DNA of 9,143 bases from Planctomycetaceae bacterium (lineage in GTDB: Bacteria; Planctomycetota; Planctomycetia; Planctomycetales; Planctomycetaceae), in contig JALQWE010000115.1 of the NCBI GenBank assembly GCA_023258825.1, positions 1-9,143 of the forward strand, given 5' to 3'. The notes under the pieces were generated by a model. The model had not been told where the DNA came from. It made no database searches and worked only from the letters and a program-made list of their open reading frames with translations. The translations under genes and the position numbers were made by a program. This document shows positions 1 through 7,042 of the stretch, in pieces; the stretch's first letter is position 1; every line of letters starts with the position of its first letter.

Positions 1-2971
1 TCAGAAACTCGTCCGTGTTCCACAACGCCCGCGCAACGCTGGTCCATGCAGCCTGCACCTGAATGTCCACATCCGGCAATGGACTGCTCAGGAATTTTCC
101 AGCCGCGTCGGGCGTCGAATGAAATCGTGACAATTCGCGACTGAAAAAATCCAGCAGCACCGCCTGCTCACGATCCGCCGGATCGCGCGTCAGACACAAT
201 CGAAACATCTCCCGGCAACGCTGATCGTCCGTGCTCAGTCCCCCGTCACTCAGTACGCGCCGCGCCAGCCCCTCTGCCAATTCCGTAAACACCTGATCAT
301 TGGCCACCGTCAGCGACTGCAGCGGGGTATTGGATCGAACACGCCGAGTACAAACCGTGCTGAAATCCGGTGCGTCAAAGGTCGTCAGCAGAGGATACGG
401 TGCGCTGCGATAAAACATCACATACATGGTGCGACGATAACGATCCGGTCCGGTCGCTGTGGGCCAGGATTTTTTGTTCTGAGTGAAATCGTAAATGCCC
501 TCCGGCTGCGGCAGATGCACACCCGGACCACCAATCTGTTCCGACAACAAACCACTCGCCACCAGGGCCATGTCACGCACAATCTCCGCTTCCACGCGAA
601 ACCGCGCCTGGCGACTCAGCAACGCATTGCCCGGGTCCAGCTCAAGACCACGAACATTCGCAAAACTGGAAGACTGGCGGTACACCGCTGAGGTGACGAT
701 TGTGCGATGCAGTCGCTTCAGGGACCAGCCGGACTGCTGAAATTCCGCCGCCAGCCAGTCCAGCAACTCGGGATGATCCGGTGTGACCCCCTGAAGTCCG
801 AAGTCATTTTCTGTTTCCACCAGGCTGCGCCCAAAGTATTTGCCCCAGATGCGATTCACCGTAACCCGCGCTGTCAGCGGATTCTCAGGAGCCACCAGCC
901 AGCGTGCCAGATCCAGTCGATTGCTGAACGCTCTGTCGGCCCCCTCAGGATCCAGCGCCGCCGGTACGCCGGGTTTCAAAACTCCACGCTGCCGATCCGG
1001 AGCCAGAAAATCACCACGCGTCAGCAGATACGTCTCCTGAGGCTGTGCCAGATCCTTCATGATCATCTGACGGACCGGCTTACCCTGACCCGGCAGACTC
1101 GCCTCCAGCTCCTGAATCCGACTGTTGACCTGCGCCAGCCGCAACGCCGAATCGGACGCCGGCATCCCAGCCGTAGCGTCCGCCGTAGACACCTCGATCG
1201 CAAAGTGTCCCATCAGATAATTGCGATTCACATCATGCTTCAGCAGCACTGTCAGCAGGCCCTCTTCAACGGTCACCGGTTTCGTGGCAACAAAAATCGC
1301 TTCGTGCGCCGCGTTCATCCGCTTGCCGGCCGCTGCCTGAGCTGCATCGACGTTGATCGCCCATCCCGTCGTTGCGTCTCCATCAATCGCGTTTTCAACA
1401 GCAAAACCCGTCTGACTGTGATCAGCCCACGCCAGTCCGAACGGATAGTCCGTCGCACCGGATCGCAACAGGACTTCAGTCAGCACAAAGTTGCCATTCC
1501 CCGCCGTCCCCGGCCCCTGTCCAGGCAGTGATGGGTCCGTGAGCGCTCGAAGGCGAATCGCCGTGACTCTGACCGGTCCCTCCGTTGTGGCCGGAAGCTG
1601 CAGTTTGACGGTGAAGGTGTCATTGGCCGCGGGATGCGTCTTTGCCAGCAGAGACCCATCCGCCTGAATCTTCAGAATACTGCTGCCCGACGCGTTAATG
1701 GCCGAAATCGGCACCTGAGTCCAGTTCCAGGCCAGACCCGGCAACTTCGAAATGTCCCGACTGGCTTTCTCCAGCTGCTGCTGATCCTGACGCAGCTGCT
1801 GCAGTTCTGCCAGTCGCTGCTGCTGCTGTTCACTCCAGCCCAGCAGCTGCTGCTCACGCACTTCCACCGTTTCACTCTGATTGTTCGCATCAGCAGCCGC
1901 GTTGAAGAACGCATACAGCCGATAGTACTCTTCATGACTGATCGGATCATACTTATGAGTATGACACTGAGCACAACCAACCGTCAGTCCCAGCCACACC
2001 GCCCCCGTTGTGTTGACTCGATCAATCAACGCTTCATGACGAAACTGATCCGGCTTCACCCCGCCTTCCTCATTGATCATCGTGTTTCGATGAAACGCGC
2101 TGGCCACTTTCTGATCCAGAGTCGCATTGGGCAACAGATCACCAGCCAGCTGCTGAATCGTAAACTGGTCAAACGGGAGATCCTGATTGAGTGCGGAAAT
2201 CACCCAGTCACGATACGGCCACATCACCCGCGGACCGTCAATTGTGTACCCATTGGAATCCGCATAACGCGCCTGATCCAGCCAGTGACGGCCCCAGCGT
2301 TCTCCGTAGTGCGGATTCTGCAGCACACGGTCCACCAGTGACTCCCACGCCTGCGGATCCGAATCCTGCTGAAATCGTTCCACTTCCGCTGGCGACGGCA
2401 GCAGACCCAGCAGATCCAGATACAGCCGACGAATCAAAGTCTCGCGGTCCGCTTCAGCCGATGGGGTTAGACCAGCCTGCTGCAACCGCTGCAGAATAAA
2501 TGCGTCAATGTCGTTGCGACACCACGGATCCGTCCGCGTAGCCGGAATCTCAGGTCGCTGCACTGGGCTGAAGGACCAGTGCTCCTGATATTCCGCCTGC
2601 TGCTCAATCCATCGTTGCAACAGCGAGATCTGCTCGGCCGTCAACGGCTTGCCTGTTTCCGCAGGAGGCATCTGCTCTTCGGCATTTTCCGTCGTGATCC
2701 GATGCACCAGCAGACTCTCTGCGGGCTTGCCAGGCACAATCGCTTTCAGTCGCACAGCCTCAGACCGCAGGTCCAGCCGCAGGTCGGCAGCACGAGACCC
2801 CTCGTCGGCCCCATGACACGGAAAACAGTGATTGGACAGGATCGGCCGGATGTCCCGCTGAAAACTGATCGCAGCAGAATCACCAGCGCTCACACAACAG
2901 ACCAGGCTCAACCAGCAGAAAAGTCCCGGAATGACGGCCCGTGGCGATCGTGTCGAAGTCAGGACGTTCAT
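1..2971 (-). CDS. PSD1-type planctomycete cytochrome protein (PSCyt1-DUF1549-DUF1553), exported, 3' end off the window
   Basis: Open for 990 codons from the ATG at 2971 to the window edge with no stop. The start is fixed by an in-frame TGA five codons upstream (2984-2986) and an AGAGG site 7 nt before the ATG. A signal peptide covers about residues 1-30 (hydrophobic core VIPGLFCWLSLVCC, then SAG). A PSCyt1 cytochrome c-like domain follows at about 35-105, with haem motif CFPCH at 49-53. DUF1549 (PSCyt2) lies at about 150-360, with the second haem motif CAQCH at 333-337 followed by THKYDPI. A Gln-rich coiled coil is at 372-402 and a beta-rich, probably lectin-like segment at about 420-570. DUF1553 (PSD1) spans about 685-985, including TVNRIWGKYFG. 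The last visible residues, NTDEFL, match the usual family ending, so only a few residues are missing. The family is abundant in planctomycetes and its reaction is not established. Covalent haem attachment in the periplasm, and hence a redox role, is inferred from the two motifs. Such genes are commonly followed by a DUF1501 gene, which would lie beyond the left edge. Confidence 0.95.
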   Translation of the reverse strand, partial: MNVLTSTRSPRAVIPGLFCWLSLVCCVSAGDSAAISFQRDIRPILSNHCFPCHGADEGSRAADLRLDLRSEAVRLKAIVPGKPAESLLVHRITTENAEEQMPPAETGKPLTAEQISLLQRWIEQQAEYQEHWSFSPVQRPEIPATRTDPWCRNDIDAFILQRLQQAGLTPSAEADRETLIRRLYLDLLGLLPSPAEVERFQQDSDPQAWESLVDRVLQNPHYGERWGRHWLDQARYADSNGYTIDGPRVMWPYRDWVISALNQDLPFDQFTIQQLAGDLLPNATLDQKVASAFHRNTMINEEGGVKPDQFRHEALIDRVNTTGAVWLGLTVGCAQCHTHKYDPISHEEYYRLYAFFNAAADANNQSETVEVREQQLLGWSEQQQQRLAELQQLRQDQQQLEKASRDISKLPGLAWNWTQVPISAINASGSSILKIQADGSLLAKTHPAANDTFTVKLQLPATTEGPVRVTAIRLRALTDPSLPGQGPGTAGNGNFVLTEVLLRSGATDYPFGLAWADHSQTGFAVENAIDGDATTGWAINVDAAQAAAGKRMNAAHEAIFVATKPVTVEEGLLTVLLKHDVNRNYLMGHFAIEVSTADATAGMPASDSALRLAQVNSRIQELEASLPGQGKPVRQMIMKDLAQPQETYLLTRGDFLAPDRQRGVLKPGVPAALDPEGADRAFSNRLDLARWLVAPENPLTARVTVNRIWGKYFGRSLVETENDFGLQGVTPDHPELLDWLAAEFQQSGWSLKRLHRTIVTSAVYRQSSSFANVRGLELDPGNALLSRQARFRVEAEIVRDMALVASGLLSEQIGGPGVHLPQPEGIYDFTQNKKSWPTATGPDRYRRTMYVMFYRSAPYPLLTTFDAPDFSTVCTRRVRSNTPLQSLTVANDQVFTELAEGLARRVLSDGGLSTDDQRCREMFRLCLTRDPADREQAVLLDFFSRELSRFHSTPDAAGKFLSSPLPDVDIQVQAAWTSVARALWNTDEFL
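1769..1858 (-). repeat. CAG/CTG-rich low-complexity tract encoding a Gln/Leu coiled coil
   Basis: Runs of CAG and CTG codons inside the PSD1 gene encode residues 372-402, in which Gln and Leu dominate (for example EQQQQRLAELQQLRQDQQQL). The spacing of Leu residues fits an amphipathic helix or coiled coil linking the second haem motif region to the beta-rich middle domain. A helical linker here is usual for the family; the density of Gln looks high. The repeat is imperfect, so it is a codon-level low-complexity tract rather than a clean microsatellite. Confidence 0.6.
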
Positions 2972-3227
2972 TCGAGAGCCTCTTCATTCAAAGCTCGGCA
3001 GGTCACCGCAGTCCGGAAGTGTCACTGACTTTCCGGGCGCAGCAATTCACAGGACAACATGCACAATCGCGTCACAAGCCCTGCATCAATCTCAGGTGGT
3101 TTCTGACGCGGGTCGCCAGTATACGTCGATCACTCCGAAAAATCCCACAGAATTCGGGGCAGATCGCAGATCCCGCTGAGTTGACGCCGGACTATCACTT
3201 CTCACACCCGAATTTTCCGACAGACGT
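2972..3227. other. Non-coding gap between lpxK and the PSD1 gene
   Basis: The 256 bases separate the lpxK stop from the PSD1 start; both genes point left. No convincing gene is present. Two short inverted repeats occur: CCGGAA/TTCCGG at 3013-3036 with a 12-nt loop, about 42 nt upstream of the PSD1 start, and CCGAA/TTCGG around 3136-3155. Neither is followed by a T-run in the direction of transcription, so neither is a clear terminator. The length suggests that the PSD1 gene has its own promoter, but I could not pick a convincing -35/-10 pair. Confidence 0.6.
2979..2985 (-). promoter_or_regulatory. Ribosome binding site of the PSD1 gene
   Basis: On the minus strand the sequence reads GAAGAGG, then 7 nt, then the ATG at 2971. 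It partly overlaps the in-frame TGA that closes the frame upstream. Together these decide the start of the PSD1 protein. Confidence 0.7.
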
Positions 3228-4298
3228 TCACCCGGAAACACACCCGCCCACCAGCGTCCGCAAATGCTCATCCAGCAAGTCAAGATCGCTCGACCGGGGC
3301 AGGGCAGCGGAAATCTCCAGCGCCTGAAAATCACCCGCGCCGGGGGGGATCTTCACCAGATCCTTCAGTGTCACCACCACAGCAGTCGCCCCCGCTTCCC
3401 GCGCCATCTGCCGAACTCGCTGCAATTCGTCCCCGCTGAACTGATGATGGTCCGCAAACCAGCACGAACCGACAATCTGCAGTCCCGCCAGTTCACACGT
3501 CCGCTGAAAGGCCGCCGGGTTTCCAATGCCACTCATCAGAAACACCCGCCGCCCCGGGATCGCCGCCAGCTCCGTACGCCGCCCGTCCTGCGCACGCAGC
3601 CCACCGGGAGCAAATGTGACTCGCAGAATCCGGGACCGCAACAACGGTGCCACCCGCTCGATCTCACGCTCCAGCGCACACAACTCCGCTTCTGACACCA
3701 GCTCACATCGCGTCAGTAACACCAGATCCGCACGCCGCAGCCCCGAAACCGGCTCCCGCAACAATCCCCGCGGCAACACACTGCCGTATCCAAACGGATT
3801 GGTGGCATCCACCAGAATCAGATTCAGCTCCCGATGCAGCCGGCGATGCTGCAGCCCGTCATCCATCACAATCACATCCGGCCCCGGAACTGAGCCCCCC
3901 TCCGAAAACAGCCGCCTGACAGCTACCAGTCGGTCCGCATGCTGCTCATGCGCGACGTCCGGGACAAGAATCCGCAGGACCTGCTTTTCATCGTTTCCCT
4001 CGGGACCGTGAGCCCGGTAGCCGCGACTGATGATCCCCGGATGACAGCCCAGCTGCAGCAGCCGTTCACAGAGGAATGCTGTCACTGGCGTCTTCCCGGT
4101 GCCTCCCGTCGTCAGATTTCCCACACTGACCACCGGCACAGGCGCTCGATGGATCTGCAGATACCCGCCGGCATACAGCTGATTACGAAGGCGCATGACC
4201 AGCCCCCACGGCCACGAGAGAACTCGCAGAATTCCCCGCAGCATCAGAGGTATCACACCCCGCGACCGACCACTGATGATGTTCTCAAATCGGGACAT
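3228..4298 (-). CDS. lpxK: Tetraacyldisaccharide 4'-kinase (lipid A 4'-kinase)
   Basis: LpxK uses ATP to phosphorylate the 4' position of the tetraacyldisaccharide 1-phosphate lipid A precursor, giving lipid IVA at the cytoplasmic face of the inner membrane. In the 356-aa protein, an N-terminal amphipathic, membrane-associated stretch (about 15-45) precedes APVPVVSVGNL and the P-loop GNLTTGGTGKT at 60-70. SRGY follows, then a DE pair at about 103-104 in the position of the family's GDEP motif, then MDDGLQHRRL with the paired Asp at 146-147. PFGYGSVLPRGLLREP, GIGNPAAF and ADHH (283-285 is DHH) complete the signature. Length is close to the E. coli enzyme (328 aa). The reading frame extends upstream to a GTG at 4385, but the ATG at 4298 is preferred because its product (MSRFENIISGRSRG) matches the usual N-terminus. 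Its ribosome binding site is weak. No other lpx or waaA gene is next to it in the window. It is divergent from the M1 peptidase gene. Confidence 0.95.
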   Translation of the reverse strand: MSRFENIISGRSRGVIPLMLRGILRVLSWPWGLVMRLRNQLYAGGYLQIHRAPVPVVSVGNLTTGGTGKTPVTAFLCERLLQLGCHPGIISRGYRAHGPEGNDEKQVLRILVPDVAHEQHADRLVAVRRLFSEGGSVPGPDVIVMDDGLQHRRLHRELNLILVDATNPFGYGSVLPRGLLREPVSGLRRADLVLLTRCELVSEAELCALEREIERVAPLLRSRILRVTFAPGGLRAQDGRRTELAAIPGRRVFLMSGIGNPAAFQRTCELAGLQIVGSCWFADHHQFSGDELQRVRQMAREAGATAVVVTLKDLVKIPPGAGDFQALEISAALPRSSDLDLLDEHLRTLVGGCVSG

Positions 4299-4415
4299 GC
4301 AACCGCTCAGTCTGCCACTCACCTCGTCGCCCCGACATGCCACGCCTCTCCGGATTCTTTGTTTTCGTCCGACAACTCTCAGCACTCAAACCCCATCACG
4401 ACGACCACCGCCGCC

Positions 4416-4445
4416 ACTGTAAAGCACAATGTTCGCTTTTTGCAA
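4416..4445 (-). promoter_or_regulatory. Possible sigma70-like promoter for lpxK
   Basis: On the minus strand TTGCAA (4440-4445) and TACAGT (4416-4421) are separated by 18 bp. Each matches 4 of 6 consensus positions. It would give a leader of roughly 110 nt before the lpxK ATG. This was found by eye only, and planctomycete promoters are poorly defined. Confidence 0.22.
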
Positions 4446-4478
4446 CACGGGGTACACTTCGAAATTGCGGGTTTCTCC

Positions 4479-4506
4479 TTGCCCTCGAAGGAAATCCGGC
4501 TATTTT
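4479..4506 (+). promoter_or_regulatory. Possible sigma70-like promoter for the M1 peptidase gene
   Basis: TTGCCC (4479-4484) and TATTTT (4501-4506) are separated by 16 bp, each matching 4 of 6 consensus positions. It would start transcription about 65 nt before the GTG at 4577. If right, it places the ATG at 4532 within the transcript too, so it does not itself decide the start. Confidence 0.22.
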
Positions 4507-4564
4507 GCGGAAGACTCCCTCCCGAATTGTCATGCCTTCTGCGACGCTGTTTCTGCGGAATATC

Positions 4565-4570
4565 AAGAGG
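4565..4570 (+). promoter_or_regulatory. Ribosome binding site deciding the GTG start of the M1 peptidase
   Basis: AAGAGG lies 6 nt before the GTG at 4577. The alternative ATG at 4532 has only GGAAG some 17 nt upstream, which is too far. This favours GTG 4577 as the start. Confidence 0.6.
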
Positions 4571-4576
4571 TTTCGC

Positions 4577-7042
4577 GTGTCTGCCTACCCCCCATCGTTC
4601 ACATTCCGCCCATCAGCACCGTCCCCGCTTTCACGCGAGGCTGAGATCACACCGGCGTCAGCTACACGGCACACCCACAGCCCCCGAACTCTGCTGTGGC
4701 CGCTGCTGGCCTTGCTGCTGTGGCTGCCTCACTCAGCCCCTGCGCTGGCTCAGGCCGTCACCAACAGCAAGTACCGTCAGCCGGATCGGTTTCGGCAACT
4801 GGAGGAAATTCTGCCGACGCCCAATGATTACCGCACCGCCTCCGGCGCGCCGGGACATCGCTACTGGCAACAGAAAGTCGATTACCACATCGATGTGGAA
4901 CTGGATGATACCAAACAGCGAATCACCGGCCGCGAAACCATCACCTACCAGAACAACTCGCCGGACACATTGTCCTGGCTCTGGCTGCAGCTCGATGGCA
5001 ACATGCGCCAGCCAAACTCCGGACGCACTCTGTCCGCGGAAGCCCCGTCACTCGATGCCGGCCTGTCCCTGAAAAGCCTCGACACACTGCTCACCGCAGA
5101 GAAATTCAACGGCGAAATGCTCGTCTCTGAGGTGCTCGATGCCGAAACCAGTGCCCCTCTGAAGTTCACGGTCGTACGCACCAGCATGCGAGTGGACCTG
5201 CCGAAGGAACTGAAGCCCGGTCAGTCACAGCGAATCGTCGTCGCCTGGTCGTGGAACATCAACAACGGTCGCATACTTCCCGGACGAACCGGATTTGAAT
5301 ACTTCGACGAAGACGGGAACTATCTGTACGAAATCGCTCAGTGGTTTCCCAGACTGTGCGCCTACTCCGACGTCACCGGCTGGCAGCATAAGGAATATCT
5401 CGGTCAGGGCGAATTCGCGCTGGAGTTCGGAGACTACACCGTGCGAATCACCGTGCCGGATGATCACGTGGTCGCAGCCACCGGCGTCCTGCAGAATCCT
5501 GCTGAAGTGCTGACCGAAGAGCAGCGGCAGCGCCTCGAACAGGCACGCACCGCAACAGAACCCGTCTTCATCGTCACACCCGAAGAAGCCCGACAGAATC
5601 AGTCGGCCGGAACCGAAGGACGAAAGACATGGATCTTCAAAGCTGACAACGTCCGGGACTTCGCGTTCGCTTCCTCTCGTAAGTTCATCTGGGATGCCAT
5701 CGGACATGAGGTCGGCGGCAATCGCGTGATGGCCATGTCCTTCTATCCCAACGAAGCCGAACCACTCTGGAGCCTGTATTCCACTCGCGCCATCGTACAC
5801 ACACTCAATGTGTACTCAAAGTACACGTTCAATTATCCCTACCCCGTGGCCATTTCCGTCAACGGCCCGGTCGGAGGGATGGAGTATCCGATGATCTGCT
5901 TCAATGGCCCTCGCCCGGAAAAAGACGGCACCTACTCCGCACGCACCAAATACGGACTGATCACCGTCATCATTCATGAAGTCGGCCACAACTACTTCCC
6001 CATGATCGTCAACAGCGACGAACGACAGTGGATGTGGATGGATGAAGGCCTGAATACATTTCTGCAGTACCTCGCCGAAGTGGAATGGGAAGAGTCTTAT
6101 CCCGCCATTCGCGGCGAACCAAAGGACATCACAGGATACATGAAAAGCACCGAGCAGGTGCCGATCATGACCAACAGCGAATCCATCCTGCAGATGGGCA
6201 ACAACGCTTACGCCAAACCCGCCACCGCGCTGAATGTGCTTCGCGAAACCGTGCTGGGACGGGAACTGTTTGACTTCGCCTTCCGGGAATACTCCCGACG
6301 CTGGAAATTTCGACGCCCCTATCCAGCCGATTTCTTTCGCACCATGGAAGATGCCAGCGGGGTCGATCTCGACTGGTTCTGGCATGGCTGGTTCTACACC
6401 ACGGATCACGTGGACATCGCCCTGACCAACGTTCGCGAGTACAGCGCTAACGACGGCGATCCGACTCGCGACGCTCAGGCGAAGCGAAATGAACGGGAAT
6501 CGCAGCCGGAAACTCTGTCCATGCAGCGCAACAAGGCACTGCCCAAACTGGTGGATTCCATTCCCCGGCTGAAAGACTTCTACAACTCCTTCGACGACCT
6601 GCAGGTTTCCGAAGACGACAAAAAGAACTTCGAAAAACTGCTGTCCGAACTCTCCGCCACAGAACGAGAACTGCTGGGCGTCAAGTCTCACTTTTACCTG
6701 ATCGACCTGAAAAATGTCGGCGGTCTGGTCATGCCCGTGATCCTGAAACTGACCCACGCCGACGGCACCACGGCCGAATTGCGACTGCCCGCAGAACTCT
6801 GGGTCCGGGACTCGCTCGCTGTCACCAAACTCGTGATCAGCAGCCAACCCATCGTCTCCGTGGAACTGGATCCGCACCTCGAAACCGCTGACGCCGATCG
6901 CTCCAACAATTACTTCCCGCCACAAATCCAGAAAAGTCGCTTCCGCGTGTTCCGCGATCAAAAGGAACAGAACGCCATGCAGAAAGCCGGTCTGGGACGC
7001 AAGCCGGAATCCAGCCCACCCGCAGAAACGCCCCAGCCATGA
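4577..7042 (+). CDS. Secreted M1-family zinc metallopeptidase (gluzincin, aminopeptidase-like)
   Basis: An 821-aa protein from the GTG at 4577. The signal peptide has a long n-region, a hydrophobic core at 38-50 (TLLWPLLALLLWL) and probable cleavage after PALA at 58. The mature N-terminus carries family sequence (FRQLEEILPTPNDYRTASG, YWQQKVDYHIDVELD), starting an N-terminal beta domain at about 75-300. The catalytic domain (about 330-620) has HEVGH at 467-471 and a third zinc ligand E490 in DEGLNTF, fitting HEXXH-X18-E. The exopeptidase loop reads GGMEYP (433-438) rather than GAMEN, and Y545 in AYAKPATAL sits where the catalytic Tyr is expected. The C-terminal part (about 640-821) contains DFYNSFDD and ends in a beta domain with DADRSNNYFP. 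All catalytic residues are present, so an active exported peptidase is expected. Substrate is unknown. An ATG at 4532 is an alternative start, adding 15 residues. It shares a 4-bp overlap with the next gene. Confidence 0.93.
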   Translation: MSAYPPSFTFRPSAPSPLSREAEITPASATRHTHSPRTLLWPLLALLLWLPHSAPALAQAVTNSKYRQPDRFRQLEEILPTPNDYRTASGAPGHRYWQQKVDYHIDVELDDTKQRITGRETITYQNNSPDTLSWLWLQLDGNMRQPNSGRTLSAEAPSLDAGLSLKSLDTLLTAEKFNGEMLVSEVLDAETSAPLKFTVVRTSMRVDLPKELKPGQSQRIVVAWSWNINNGRILPGRTGFEYFDEDGNYLYEIAQWFPRLCAYSDVTGWQHKEYLGQGEFALEFGDYTVRITVPDDHVVAATGVLQNPAEVLTEEQRQRLEQARTATEPVFIVTPEEARQNQSAGTEGRKTWIFKADNVRDFAFASSRKFIWDAIGHEVGGNRVMAMSFYPNEAEPLWSLYSTRAIVHTLNVYSKYTFNYPYPVAISVNGPVGGMEYPMICFNGPRPEKDGTYSARTKYGLITVIIHEVGHNYFPMIVNSDERQWMWMDEGLNTFLQYLAEVEWEESYPAIRGEPKDITGYMKSTEQVPIMTNSESILQMGNNAYAKPATALNVLRETVLGRELFDFAFREYSRRWKFRRPYPADFFRTMEDASGVDLDWFWHGWFYTTDHVDIALTNVREYSANDGDPTRDAQAKRNERESQPETLSMQRNKALPKLVDSIPRLKDFYNSFDDLQVSEDDKKNFEKLLSELSATERELLGVKSHFYLIDLKNVGGLVMPVILKLTHADGTTAELRLPAELWVRDSLAVTKLVISSQPIVSVELDPHLETADADRSNNYFPPQIQKSRFRVFRDQKEQNAMQKAGLGRKPESSPPAETPQP

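Larger units (their letters stand above)
4299..4576. other. Divergent intergenic control region between lpxK and the M1 peptidase gene
   Basis: The 278 bases between two divergent starts must hold the promoter for each, unless transcription enters from elsewhere. Both coding frames extend some way into it without stops (lpxK to 4385, the peptidase to 4337). Those extensions lack family resemblance and overlap each other, so I treat them as non-coding. The middle (about 4420-4510) is the most AT-rich part. Confidence 0.6.

Noticed and set aside
707..1531. Plus-strand open frame (274 codons) opposite the PSD1 gene
   Set aside because: Antisense to a well-supported gene; the translation is Arg/Gln-rich with no family resemblance.
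1634..2341. Plus-strand open frame (235 codons) opposite the PSD1 gene
   Set aside because: Another antisense shadow; its Leu/Gln runs come from the CAG/CTG tract read on the other strand.
3013..3036. CCGGAA/TTCCGG inverted repeat as a terminator for lpxK
   Set aside because: The stem is only 6 bp with a 12-nt loop, there is no T-run, and it is nearly 200 nt past the lpxK stop.
3134..3157. CCGAA/TTCGG inverted repeat as a terminator for lpxK
   Set aside because: On the transcribed strand only 5 bp pair cleanly, and no T-run follows.
3342..3348. Run of seven G within lpxK as a possible frameshift
   Set aside because: The frame reads through into a plausible C-terminus and the protein has the normal family length, so nothing suggests an error or programmed slip.
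4337..4576. Upstream extension of the peptidase frame
   Set aside because: The added residues have no family resemblance, overlap the upstream extension of lpxK and the divergent promoter area, and a good ribosome binding site points to GTG 4577.
3939..5072. Plus-strand open frame (377 codons) spanning lpxK antisense, the intergenic region and the start of the peptidase
   Set aside because: It crosses two real genes out of frame, and its composition (His/Pro/Arg/Ser-rich) is not protein-like.
5816..6961. Long minus-strand open frame (381 codons) opposite the M1 peptidase
   Set aside because: It lies wholly antisense to a gene with clear catalytic motifs, its translation has no recognisable domain, and such shadows are common where codon use is biased.
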